A stretch of 64,000 nt of DNA. It comes from Nemania diffusa (taxonomy: Eukaryota; Ascomycota; Sordariomycetes; Xylariales; Xylariaceae). This document shows, piece by piece, positions 39,976-51,138 of this stretch. Every line of letters starts with the position of its first letter. Position 1 is the first letter of the stretch. Made by a program: the position numbers and the translations under genes. Under the pieces are notes generated by a model. That model saw only the letters and a list, made by a program, of their open reading frames with translations, made no database searches and was not told the origin of the DNA. The stretch is from assembly GCA_038501195.1 (NCBI GenBank), contig JBBPUQ010000011.1:806001-870000 (forward strand), in the 5' to 3' direction.

Positions 39976-40796
39976 TCTGGTAAACGCTTTCCATGATCCC
40001 CGGAGTGCACCATGCTGATATAATTCACTGTAGGGTCTAATGAAGATTGGGAACTTCGAGGATTATATGTATGGTTTCCTGAAATCGAGCGGTGTCATCA
40101 CATTGAAATGCAAGTCAACAGTTGGCAGTGTCGGGACTAGTAATTAGGCGATAGCGTGAGACCGTGAAAGGCAGAGACTCTAGGGGGCTTTCTACAACTT
40201 AGGAAAAAAAAAGGCTTGAGATTAGAAAATATGGGATGCTATCACGGTAAAAAGAGGCAAGCCATGATCTATGCTGGGACGATAATTGATGAGAGAGAAA
40301 GATGGCGAGGTACCTCAGTTTGAGCAGGAAGAAAGACTGGTCTAGCTGTCACGGCTTAAGCTGCAATGGGGGATATCCTTATAAGCAAATACGCCTAAAA
40401 ACACAATTACTGTGCCACATTGTACGCTTAATCGGATCCAGCTAAGCCACATTGTTACAGTGCGAGCATAGTATGAACTCATCGTATTCGTTTTCGTTAC
40501 TTAACACATCAGGCCAATGAGGTAACAACTGGTGAGTGTAGAACAAACTCCCCTAATAACTTCGTGGTATTCTGTATTTTGGTCCGAATGATGGGTGACG
40601 GATCACATACATTGTCAACTGAAAGGGGAATTGTATACCTTAATTGTCATGGTGAATTGACTATCCTAGTCTCCAATTGACTCTGAATTTCAGGAGTAAC
40701 ACCGCCAATTCTTCGTTCCTTTCGTCTCGACCCTCGAGCGTCCCTACGATCTCCCTTCTACATAAGCCACCCCCTGCTGCGAAAGCTCAAGTCGAT
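39976..40796. promoter_or_regulatory. Shared divergent promoter of SPO11 and ERG7
   Basis: The 821 bp between the SPO11 start (minus strand) and the ERG7 start (plus strand) must hold both promoters. No coding sequence is seen. No sterol-response or meiotic element could be assigned with confidence by eye. Confidence 0.6.
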
Positions 40797-43185
40797 ATGG
40801 TCCAGACTCGGTCTAATGGCAGCCTACAAGCCAAGCCGAACGGTAAACCTCACGTCGCGAACGGTCGAATATCGGAGAAACGCGCTAGCAATGGCAATGT
40901 AGAGGTCAACACGAAGCGCCCGCGAATCGCCGATAAAACGGATCGTACGCGGTGGAGGTGCCTCGATGAGAGCGGCAGGCTTACTTGGCATTATTTAGAG
41001 GATGATGAAGCCGTTAAGAATTGGCCACAGTCGATCGCCGATCAATGGTATCTTAACCTGGACACAGTGAGCAGATGAATATACTCCGTCGAGCGAAGCC
41101 CAATAAGACTAATACGGGCGGTGTGCCACAGAACCTCCCGGATCTACCTAAGCCCAAGAACCCTCTCGACGCGGTGAGCAACGGCCTCACATTCTTCGAA
41201 AAACTCCAACTTCCGTCAGGCGAGTGGGGGTGCGAGTATGGAGGCCCTATGTTTCTTCTGCCTGGCGTTGTCATTACCTGGTATGTGACCAAGACGACAA
41301 TTCCTTGGTATGTAGCAACCGAGATCAAGAACTATCTCTTTGCTCGTGCGAACCCCGAAGATGGAGGATGGGGACTACACATCGAAGGCGAAAGCACCGT
41401 TTTCGGTACTTCGTTGAATTACACTGTCCTGCGCCTGGTTGGCGTTGATCCCGCACACCCTGCCATGGTTAAGGCGCGTAACACACTACACAAGCTCGGA
41501 GGTGCTACACATGCGCCTCACTGGGCCAAGTTTTGGCTCAGTATTCTCGGCGTCTGCAAATGGGACATTGTCAATCCGATCCCCCCAGAGATTTGGCTAC
41601 TACCCGACTGGGTCCCGTTTGCCCCTTGGAGGTGGTGGATTCATATGCGCCAGGTCTTCCTACCTATGGGGTATCTATTTGATAAGAAATGGACTTGCGA
41701 AGAGACAGACGTTATCCGCGGTCTGCGCGAGGAGCTTTTTGCCGAACCCTGGGAGACGATTGACTGGATTGGCAACCGAAATTCGATCAACCCTATCGAC
41801 AACTACCACCCCAAATCCCTGGCCCTGAACACCGTGAACTGGGCTTTGGTCAATATCTGGCCGTGGATCCGCCCTAATTTTATCAGAAACAGAGCCAATG
41901 AGTGGGTCAGCAAGCTCATTGACATGGAAGATGCAAATACAGACTACGCCGATCTCGCCCCTGTAAATGCTGCTCTCAACACTGTGGCGTGTTACGTCCG
42001 TGACGGCCCAGAAGCGTACAGTTTCAAGAGGCATATTGAGAGACTTGAGGATGCTATGTGGGTGAATGCCGAGGGGATGTTTTGCAATGGCACCAATGGT
42101 GTCCAGTGCTGGGATACTTCATTCCTTATCCAGGCTGCAGTTGACGCTGGGCTTGAGCAAGATACCCGATGGCGCCCTATGCTCAATAAAGCCTTATCCT
42201 TCCTAGATGACCAGCAGATCCGCGAGAACTGCAAAGACCAAGAGTTATGTTATCGCCAGCAGCGCAAAGGCGCATGGGCATTTAGTACGAGGGACCAAGG
42301 ATATGCCGTATGTGATTGCGTCTCGGAGGCATTAAAGTCGGTAATTCTTTTGCAAAAGACCCCGGGGTACCCTCAATTATTAGACGACGAACGGATTTTT
42401 GACGCTGTCGACACAATCCTAACATATCAGAACAAGTCGGGCGCATGTTCGTCATACGAGCCCACACGTGGCAGCAAAAAGATGGAAATGCTTAACGCAG
42501 CCGAGGTATTTGGCAACATCATGGTGGAGTATGATTACGTCGAATGCACGACTGCCGTAGTTACGGCGCTTTCGCTCTTCAAGAAGCACTGGCCAGACCA
42601 CCGAACAAGGGAAATTGATGCTTTCGTTAAGCGATCAGTCACCTGGATTAAGAGCGCCCAACAAGAAGATGGATCATGGTATGGAAATTGGGCCATTTGC
42701 TACACGTACGCGACAATGTTTGCTCTAGAGAGCTTGAAGAGCATTGGGGAGAAGTATAACAACAGCTACTACTCAAAACGGGGGTGTGACTATTTGATAT
42801 CTCGCCAAAGGCCGGATGGAGGATGGTCTGAAAGCTATCGCGTATGTTTCACAAGCCAACTCTCGAATATTCATTTTTGACTAATTTTCTATAGTCTTGC
42901 GAGAAGATGATCTACACTGAACATCCTACGGGATCCCAAGTCGTGATGACGGCTTGGTCGTTAATCGGCTTGATGCACGCTGACTATCCCGATCTCGAAC
43001 CTATAAAGAGAGGCATCAAACTAATTATGGAAAGACAACAAGCGAACGGCGAGTGGAAGCAGGAAGCCATCGAGGGTGTCTTCAACAAGAGTTGCATGAT
43101 CTCATATCCCAATTACAAATTCACCTTCACGATGAAGGCTTTGGGCATGTTTGCGACGAAGTACCCAGACGAGACGGTGGTATGA
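40797..43185 (+). CDS. ERG7: Lanosterol synthase (oxidosqualene cyclase, Erg7)
   Basis: Three exons: 40,797-41,066; 41,132-42,841; 42,895-43,185. Total 2,271 nt, 756 aa, the usual fungal size. The enzyme cyclises 2,3-oxidosqualene to lanosterol in ergosterol biosynthesis at ER and lipid-droplet membranes. Family blocks are clear: LPSGEWGCEYGGPMFLLPG, repeated QW motifs (for example EDGSWYGNWAICYTYATMFAL, in two parts), NAAEVFGNIMVEYDYVECTT and the C-terminal EGVFNKSCMISYPNYKF. The catalytic acid motif, DCTAE in many cyclases, reads DCVSE here with Asp at about 485. Intron 1 sits exactly between LDT and NLPDLP and has a GACTAAT branch site. The ATG at 40,797 gives MVQTRSNG; an upstream extension lacks an ATG. 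Confidence 0.94.
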
Positions 43186-44105
43186 AGGACGTATGCGTAA
43201 GAATGGTCACGAAATATTCATATGATGCCAGATCCTAGAACTGACTTCGGGAATACGATTTGGAACATAATACTTAAAAAAGAGAACTAATATACCTAAT
43301 TAATCAAGTGATGCCTGCTTGGAGTGGCTCTGGAACCTTCGATGCAGCCGTTGAGCATCCACCCCACTCATTATGCGGTATTGGTAACCTTGTCGATGAT
43401 ACATGAAATTGTGTACTTGGCGACCAGTAAGCCGACTGTAGTTACCTTGTCCTTTGGTGTCGGATGTGAGCAATAACCAATTATTATAATGCAGTGAGAA
43501 TGCAGTGAAACAAAACAAACAATAGCAGCGCGCTTGTCTATCTAGATAAAGCCTGTAGAGAGTTAGGAAGGCGGTGAGGGCCAATGCTACATAATTACGT
43601 AGCTCTAGGTTCCTAAAGTCCGGCAGAATTGAGGCTTAAGCTGCCTGGTAGGTAGGGGTAGGTTAGGCACTAGCTACGTGCTGACCCAAAATAACCCCGC
43701 CATAAATATTATCTACGACCCGCGACAGCTCCCCTCAGGAGGCCGCCCCTCGCATAGCAACAGACTGCATTTTATCTACCCACCATCTCAACCTTATTTA
43801 TTTACCTTTATTGATCAGCTTCGGGTAACTCTCTACAGCTGAACTTAAAAGGCGTCAAAGACTAGATGCTTACTTAAATTTCTCAACCACGACCACCCTA
43901 TAAGCTCCGCACCCAACCGCCATTACATCTCTCTCTATCTTCCAATAATCATAGTTCTCTTGCAACATTACCGCAACGCCACGCAAAAGTGCGCAGTTCC
44001 TACTTCTTTCACATTACACCATATTTTGGCTACACTTCTGTATGAACTACCCAACAGCCTAGCAAGTACACTACCATAGGCACATCACTAAGCTCGTCGC
44101 CGACC
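43186..44105. other. Intergenic ERG7-SGT1, no gene
   Basis: Contains ERG7 3' sequence and the SGT1 promoter, with a pyrimidine-rich leader before 44,106. A minus-strand frame at 43,300-43,584 resembles no family and is not called. Confidence 0.65.
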
Positions 44106-45766
44106 ATGTCTTCCGCAAATGCTCTGGCCGATGCTGGCCTTCGAGCCATCTCGGCAGGAAAGTACGCCGAGGGTATCGAGAAGCTCACCCAAGCTCTCGA
44201 GAAACACGCTGCTCCTCTCTGGCACCTCGGACGCTCCAAGGCCCATCTACGCACCAACCAGCTCGACCTTGCCCTCTACGATGCCGAGATGGCCCTTCGC
44301 ATCGCCTATGACCGTGGAAACCGCCAACACATGGCCGAGGCCCAGAACCGACGCTCCATTACCTTCTTTCGCATGGGCAGGTTCGCAGATGCCGACGTGT
44401 GTGCTTTCTGGGCTACCCGCCTCATCGATGGCGCCTTGTCTAGGGAGGACGACGGCCAGCAGAACAAGGTCGACGACAATGGCGACTACCTTGTGCGTGT
44501 CCAGGAGGTCCAAGATGAGGCAAAGCCGAAGGCTCAGGATGGCCTAAACACTGCATTACAAGCAAACTCACGGACCAAGGAGATGTACTTGCGAAACGAA
44601 GCTTTCAGCTGGCGAGTTCAGGCACTTTCGCAGATGGAGAAGCTCCCCGCGGGCCACGATGGTCGCAAACCCCACGCCCTAGTCAAGTACCCAAAGAAGT
44701 CAGAAATATCGAAAACCAAGGCGACCCCGCAGCATTCTCCTGCTGCCACTCGAGCTAGTGATGCCGTTGGTGGCGAAACTAGCAGCACCACCAATGCCCC
44801 AACCGTGGCATCCAATCGTGAAAAGTGGGAGAAAGTTTGGGACCGGTATGGTGCTATGTACTCACAACATAAAATACGATTCAGTTACTATCAAACGGAA
44901 ACGAGCTTGACCGTCGACATCTTCTTAAAAAACTTGTCGCCAGATCAAGTCACCGTTGAATCGGGATCACGAACTGTCAAACTTACTCCGGTCGAGGGTG
45001 TGGCCTTTAGCGGCCTCCGCAGCTCAATCGTCCTTCTACTCTTTGGCGAGATCAAACCCGAGGCCGTCAAATGCAACGTCAAGTCGATGAAGATTGAGTT
45101 GATCCTGCAGAAACAGAGAGCAGGCAAGTGGCCATCTATACGGCACGAGAATGCATTTATTACGGATAATCTCACCATGAACCCAAACACGGGAATTACT
45201 TTCGGCCAGTTTCATGATCTGATTACAGCCCTAGGGTAGGTCACATTAGCTCATCATGTGACACACAATTTTATTGACAAAGTTGGAACAGATACAGTAA
45301 TATTAGTGAGCTCGAGCTTCCTGACTTCGACAGCGATCCCTCGGCTTGGTATGCCACTCTCCTCGAGAAGCTACGATCCAAGCTTGAGTCTTCGCTCGCG
45401 CCGGAGACACAGGCATCTAATCCTTCAGGCTCCATTCTACCCCCGCAGCCTAGCAATGTGATGGGGATTGAGGATTCTGCGGGGAAGACTAAACCAAAAT
45501 CCGCCCCTAGTTACCCCACCTCTTCCAAAAAGGGAGCTACGAATTGGGATACTATTGACGACCCCGACGAGGGCAAGGCAAGTGGCGATGTGAACAGCTT
45601 CTTCCAGGAGATTTACGAGGGGGGGAATGATGATGCGAAGCGAGCTATGATGAAGAGCTTCATCGAGAGTAATGGCACAGCTTTGAGCACAAATTGGGAC
45701 GACGCCAAGAATAAAACTTATCAAACACAACCTCCCGACGGCGTTGAGGCCAAGAAGTGGGATTAG
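44106..45766 (+). CDS. SGT1: Sgt1, TPR-CS-SGS co-chaperone of Hsp90/SCF
   Basis: Two exons: 44,106-45,235 and 45,307-45,766 with a 71 bp intron (GTAGGT ... ATTAG). Total 1,590 nt, 529 aa. TPR repeats fill about residues 1-120. The CS domain (KIRFSYYQTETSLTVDIFLK onward) covers about 256-345 and would bind Hsp90. The SGS domain ends the protein (TNWDTIDDPDEGKASGDVN, MMKSFIESNGTALSTNWDD). Sgt1 couples Hsp90 to SCF ubiquitin ligases and kinetochore assembly and, in plants and animals, stabilises NLR immune receptors. The long, low-complexity linker around 195-235 is normal for fungi. The first ATG gives MSSANALADAGLRAI, typical of the family start. Confidence 0.92.
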
Positions 45767-47007
45767 GTCACCCGGCTTGTCACTTAGGGTGATGCGGCGT
45801 TTCGTGTTTCGCAGGCGGCATTACAAGCTGATGACAAAGGAATGATTTGATTCGGCGTACTAGGAAAAAGGATACCACTAACGTATTTGCTTTTGCCATT
45901 AGTAAGACTAGGTAGTTGAAATTATCACGATCTATTACTAATCCCTGCAGTGTAGTGTAACTGTTCAGCTACATACGTGTATGCATAGGGCCAGGAGTTG
46001 ACGTCGGTTCCCACCTCGTACTGCCCATGATGTGTACTATACCGGTCATGGGAAGCGAACCAGGTGAATGGGTTCATCAATTAACGCATAAATAGACGAA
46101 TTATAGTCTTGTCGTGATATCATTGGACTGAGCATGCCCTTCTGCGTATGTACCCATGTCACCGGGACGACGCACTGCCGGCTAATACCGCCAAATGATA
46201 TCGCCGCGATATCATCGCATCGTAGGAGACTCGCTAAGGCAGAGTTCAGGAACCGTATTCTCGTATGTGCCTCATCACAGTGGAGGCAATTCTAGAGCCG
46301 ACAAGACATTGGCGATTGACGGCAAACAACATCCATTATGCGTCGTCACAGCTTTGTCAACCTCCTTCCCCGCAATCAGGAAGCGTCCCCGCCACAATCC
46401 GCGCAATCCTCTAAGCAGTTTGCGGCGGGAACATCCACATCGATCCACGTCCCGCCCTCTTCGAACCACGGTCGCCGCTCGCTTTCCCTGACGAGCCATC
46501 GGCAGTTCGCTGATTGGCTCAGCCCCAGCGCAGCGCGGCTAGGGTCGACTCGAAGTTGGCGGCAGACATCGGACGTCAAACGTAAGGGGCGCTCGTGGGG
46601 GATCTGGTCGGCACGCCGATCTATATGTAGGTACGGCCGCGTTGCGCTGCGACATTCATCTATTTTATATTGCGTCCCTTGGTCTAGCCCGCGCCGCATG
46701 CATTTTGTTGATATCGGGCCCGCCGAACTGTTGAGGACTTACACACGCTTCAGCCGTTACAGCTTGTGTTTCGTACGATGAATCGCATGTCGTGAGCTGC
46801 TCTACTATATTGAAGTCATATCGATTATCTATACTTTGATAACCTGCCCGTCCTCCTTCAACAGGAGCCGTTGTGGGTGATTTTTTTGGCCACGTTGCCC
46901 TCATTATACACACATATATATATCGCCTCTGTGCTTAGGAGGAAGGCCGTGATTTCTTCGCCTCATTTTCCAATCACACCTCATAATTATCATAGAGCCT
47001 CGATAAG
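45767..47007. other. Intergenic SGT1-P450
   Basis: 1.2 kb without a supported gene. Several overlapping frames on both strands at 46,195-46,913 are mutually exclusive, GC-rich and resemble nothing. The region contains the near-perfect palindrome at 46,196-46,214 and the P450 promoter. Confidence 0.6.
46196..46214. promoter_or_regulatory. 9-bp-arm palindrome upstream of the P450
   Basis: TGATATCGC, one central C, then GCGATATCA form a perfect inverted repeat 0.8 kb upstream of the P450 start. A dimeric regulator site is possible; no known motif could be assigned. Confidence 0.3.
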
Positions 47008-48781
47008 ATGGATTCAACTCCTAAGAGCAATATGATAGTTGCCGGCGAGGGCACCATCTCGCCGGTCCGCATATTCTTCACCTTTGCTGTTTCCTTCATT
47101 TGTATGTATTGGGCTCTTCTCGTCCCTGTTTTCCTCATTGGCCGGATGGTATATAGGCGATATGCCTCGCCTCTACGCTCGATACCAGGGCCATTCTTCG
47201 CGTCCTGCACGCGCTTGTGGAAGCTCAGATCAGTCATCTCTGAAAACACGCAATGGGAGCACATCGACCTACACAAGAAATACGGCCCCATGGTCCGCAT
47301 CGGACCTAACGAGGTCTCGTTTTCCTCGCCCCAGGTCGCCCGGAACGTGCTCTCGGCCGGCAAGCGGTTCTACAAGACGGACTTTTACAGCGTCTTCCCG
47401 CCGCCCGAGAACCCGGACATCTTCACTGAGATACGTGAGGAGGTCCACGCCATGAAGAAGAAGGTGGCCAACGTCCCTTACTCCATGGCGGCCATGCGCC
47501 AGCTCAGCCCCTTCATCGACGACACGATCGAGCTGCTCGTGTCGCGCATGAGCAGCTTCTGCACGGACCCGGCCACGGGCGCGGCCAAGGAGGCCGCGGC
47601 CTCGGAGAAGCCGTCGCTCCCGACGCTGGACCTAGGCAACTGGCTGCACTACTTCGCCTTCGACGTGCTGGGCGAGGTGGCCTTCGGGCGGTCGTTCGGG
47701 TTCCTCGCCGCGGGGCTGGACAAGGAGGACGCGATCCGCACCATCGACAACAGCCAGAAGTACAACGGCATCGTCGGCCAGGTGCCCGAGCTCGACGTCT
47801 TCCTGCGGCGCAACCCCATCTGCAAATACATCCCGGCGCTGGACCCGGCCAACAACCTCATCACGCGCATCGCCAAGGAGGAGATGGCGAAGAGGCGGCC
47901 GTTCGAGGTCGAGAGGGAGGGCAAGGGGGCGGGGGGCGATGGGAGGGAGGACCTCATGGCGAGTCTGATTAAGGGGCATTTGAAGGATCCGTCGAAGTTC
48001 CATGAGGGCGATATCTTTGCTGTTGCTCATGGCGCGATGTAAGCTCTCCCTTCCCACACCCCAAAACCCAACACTACTAACCCGTGCTCGCCACTATCCA
48101 GTTTCGCAGGCTCAGACTCCACAGCCTCAACAATGCAATCCTTCTTTTGGCTCACCCTAACCGCGCCCCGCGTCTACGCCACGCTCCGCGCCGAGATGGA
48201 CGCCGCCGTCGCCGCCGGCACGATCCCGCTCACAGGCAACGTGGAGTGGACCCAGGCGCAGGCCCTGCCGTACTTCCAGGCCTGTCTGAAAGAGGCCATG
48301 CGCCTGCGGCCCGCGGTAGGTCTTAACATCACGCGGTACGCCCCCGCGCCGGACGGCGTCGAGATCGAGGGGCGGCACTTCCCTGCTGGCACGCGGCTCG
48401 CGCTGAATGGATGGGTGCTGCATCGGGATAGGGCGGTGTTTGGGGACGATGCGGAGTTCTTTCGGCCCGAGAGGTGGCTTGAGGACGAGGAGGGGGCGAG
48501 GGTTATGGAGAGGTATATGTTTCAGGTATGTTTTGCTTCTTTGATTCGGTTGATTGGTTGATTGATGGACTAACGACGATGCTTAGTTTGGCGGCGGCGC
48601 TCATGTCTGTATTGGTCGTAATCTGGCCCTGCTTGAGATCAACAAGGTCTGCCCCCGGCTGCTGCGCGACTTCGACTTCCAGCTCGTCAACCCTACGCGC
48701 GAAATCAAGGCCAAGGCGACCTTCTTCGTCGTGCAGGAGGGGCTAAGGGTGTACATCTCGCGGCGGGATGGGCTTGCGTAG
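47008..48781 (+). CDS. Cytochrome P450, pisatin-demethylase-like
   Basis: Three exons: 47,008-48,038; 48,102-48,525; 48,587-48,781. Total 1,650 nt, 549 aa. An N-terminal membrane anchor (about residues 17-48) is followed by the proline hinge LRSIPGPF. I-helix AGSDST (346-351), K-helix EAMR (408-411), FRPERW (464-469) and heme loop FGGGAHVCIGRN with Cys 493 are all intact. The N-terminal block YGPMVRIGPNEVSF and overall pattern resemble fungal pisatin demethylase-like (CYP57-type) P450s, which hydroxylate or demethylate plant or fungal metabolites. The gene is markedly GC-rich, above all in 47,400-48,500, unlike its neighbours, with strong G/C third positions. The substrate is unknown. Confidence 0.88.
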
Positions 48782-49449
48782 GCAGGCTTGTTAGAGTGTT
48801 TGTCGGTCATGGGGATAGAAGGTGATAGCGCAATGCAATCCGCAGCGCGATCTTCTCTTGCATGTTCAGCTTCTCGTCGGCGTTCCTTTCAGAATTGGCG
48901 GTACTGGGTTTGCTTTTTTTTCTTATGGTACGGCGGACTTTGTCGTTGTTGGCGGTTTTTTGATTTTGAGAATTGAAGCGAGGTATGTTGGGTTATACTC
49001 ACACGGGGCAACGCAAATGCAGATCCTTTGTTTTCATCGCAAGGTGAAATTAATAAAGCAGAACGGGAAGGTATCTCTAAAAATACATAACCTATCACTC
49101 CCTGTTTCACTCTCGCTGTTCCCCCTCACGTTACAAATGAGGCTTTTGGGCAATACTACCATGACTAATCGAGCCCTCGATTGATTGAACTCGCTTAAAC
49201 TCGATAAAGTCTTAGATTAATCTGTGCTTGAGGCTGAGCGACGCCTATCTAGACGCCTATCTAGAAGTCTGCGGCGTAAACCCCGCACCTCCAGGTCTAG
49301 GAACCAGGTTGGGATCTTCCCCTTTCTTTTTCCTTTTCTTCTAACTGCGTGCCTCCAGCAGAACTTCCAAGCACGGCAGCGCTAGCCGCTTGGCCGGACA
49401 AAGCGTTATACATGTCCATTTCTCCATAGTCTCCCTTCCAGAAGATACG
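48782..49449. other. Intergenic, no gene
   Basis: P450 3' flank and promoter of the next gene. A small tandem duplication, GACGCCTATCTA twice, lies near 49,239-49,265. Nothing else is recognised. Confidence 0.6.
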
Positions 49450-51138
49450 ATGAATGCCACTACCACTCTCGTCGGTTGGCAAGATAGTCCTTCGCGGCGC
49501 GGCACCTTGGGCATCGTCGAAAACTGCCTAGTCACCATCTTCGCATGTACATGGTCGATCCAACATTTAAATGTCCCAGGAAAAGATGATACTCATACCA
49601 GAAAGTTTCTACGGACGCTGAAATGGATGCTCATCTCAATTTTATTACCGGAGTTGATCCTGGCACATGCTATTCTACAGCTGGCGATGGCTGTACAGGG
49701 GCTAGACGCCATGCACGACGCCGGGATACACGTCAAATACCCCCGATGGCTCCCAGTCTTGCGGCGTCTGCAGCGAAATAATAACAAATCACCAGAGTCC
49801 CGAGCGCAAGATGATGGGGCGCGTGTAGAGGATAGCCAGGCTGTGTGGACACTAACGCACGCTTACTTCGCAAACATGGGTGGCTTCACATGGAACGGCG
49901 AACTTCCTCAAAGTCCACGTCGTTCCAACGCTGACTACTCCATAACGTGTTCCCATATTGCTAGCCAACACGCCAATATATCTAACCTATATCTCTACGA
50001 TGAAGCTACCATCAAAGACAAGGGCAAGTCAGACGCATTCGCCAAAGGTCTCGCAGTCATACAAATTCTACAACTCATCCTGTCACTAATCGTACGTAAA
50101 GACCGAGGACTCCCAGTCTCGCAACTAGAGATCTTAACTTTGGTTTTTGCTATCTGCGGCTTAGCTACATATGTATCCTGCTGGTATAAGCCGAGAAATG
50201 TCACCGTGCCCCTACCAATCGCGTTCACGTTCAGCCCTGGCGGCTTTGAGAGGCCATTCGATAGTTTCTACCATACCCTTCTGAGAAGGCTGCCGGCAAA
50301 AGCTCGTGCTAGGAATAGACATATTGAGGATAGATACTCCATTGAAGATTCCAGCAGCGGTCGAATTCTTAACGATAACATCTTCACTGCTTCTTCGCGG
50401 CCCAGCTTTGCTCTTTACCTCCTGATGATCTTATGTGTCGCATTAGGCAGTCTACATGCGATAGCGTGGAATTTCGAATTCCCTACATTTGCTGAGAAAA
50501 CCGCGTGGAGAGTGACAACAATTGTCTCCGTTGCCATCCCGCCCCTAGCCATCCCGCGACTGCAATATTGTCATCAGCCTCGGGGAAGCCCACAAGATTT
50601 CAGGAAAGATACAGCTCGGCTGCTTAGCAGATTAGCTGACAAAACGAGCAATGCCACCGAAAGGCGGAAAATCATCGACATACAGCAGCAACTTCAGGGG
50701 AGCGAGAAGATATGCTACGTAGACATCTTTTACGGCAAAAGAAAGCGGGCTTTCAATATATTTGCCCGTAAGGGTGAAAAGTTTGACGACGACATTGGCC
50801 GAAAGATTGATATCAAGCTCTTGACAACTCTTTTTAATTCCAAAGATGGGATTGAACGAGATTTTACACAGGAATACAGAGCTCATTTATCTGGCCTAGC
50901 GAATCTTATTGGCGGAGTTGGTTCTGGGGGGACAGTAGAAGAGGTTCCTTGGACCGACGTTTATCCTCGACAGGAAACCTTAACCACGGAGATCAACAGG
51001 TGGTTTGTATTCTCGATGACTGTCATCTACTGCGCGGCTCGACTAGCTTTGCTAGCCCTGACACTCTCGAGTCTACGAAAGATGCCTGATGGGGTATATA
51101 TAACGACATGGACGAAGTATATACCTATTGTGCAATGA
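49450..51138 (+). CDS. Uncharacterised fungal multi-pass membrane protein
   Basis: Single exon, 562 aa from the ATG at 49,450 (MNATTTLVGWQDSP). The frame is open 60 nt further upstream but without an ATG. The N-terminal signature GTLGIVENCLVTIFACTWSI followed by QHLNVPG recurs in an uncharacterised membrane-protein family of filamentous fungi. Predicted membrane segments by eye: near residues 35-55, 70-90, 245-265, 320-345 and 525-550. A WYKPRNVTVP block and a hydrophilic stretch with DIFYGKRKRAFNIF lie between them. No catalytic motif is seen, so no function is proposed. There is no frameshift or internal stop. Confidence 0.72.
   Translation: MNATTTLVGWQDSPSRRGTLGIVENCLVTIFACTWSIQHLNVPGKDDTHTRKFLRTLKWMLISILLPELILAHAILQLAMAVQGLDAMHDAGIHVKYPRWLPVLRRLQRNNNKSPESRAQDDGARVEDSQAVWTLTHAYFANMGGFTWNGELPQSPRRSNADYSITCSHIASQHANISNLYLYDEATIKDKGKSDAFAKGLAVIQILQLILSLIVRKDRGLPVSQLEILTLVFAICGLATYVSCWYKPRNVTVPLPIAFTFSPGGFERPFDSFYHTLLRRLPAKARARNRHIEDRYSIEDSSSGRILNDNIFTASSRPSFALYLLMILCVALGSLHAIAWNFEFPTFAEKTAWRVTTIVSVAIPPLAIPRLQYCHQPRGSPQDFRKDTARLLSRLADKTSNATERRKIIDIQQQLQGSEKICYVDIFYGKRKRAFNIFARKGEKFDDDIGRKIDIKLLTTLFNSKDGIERDFTQEYRAHLSGLANLIGGVGSGGTVEEVPWTDVYPRQETLTTEINRWFVFSMTVIYCAARLALLALTLSSLRKMPDGVYITTWTKYIPIVQ

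Noticed and set aside
41675..42467. Antisense frames within ERG7
   Set aside because: Shadows of a strongly coding plus strand; no independent similarity.
43300..43584. 94-residue minus-strand frame downstream of ERG7
   Set aside because: No recognisable family, promoter or splice support.
46195..46913. Overlapping frames on both strands upstream of the P450
   Set aside because: Mutually exclusive, compositionally driven and without similarity.
47632..48057. Long antisense frames in the P450 exons
   Set aside because: High GC removes stop codons on the opposite strand; no protein-family signal.
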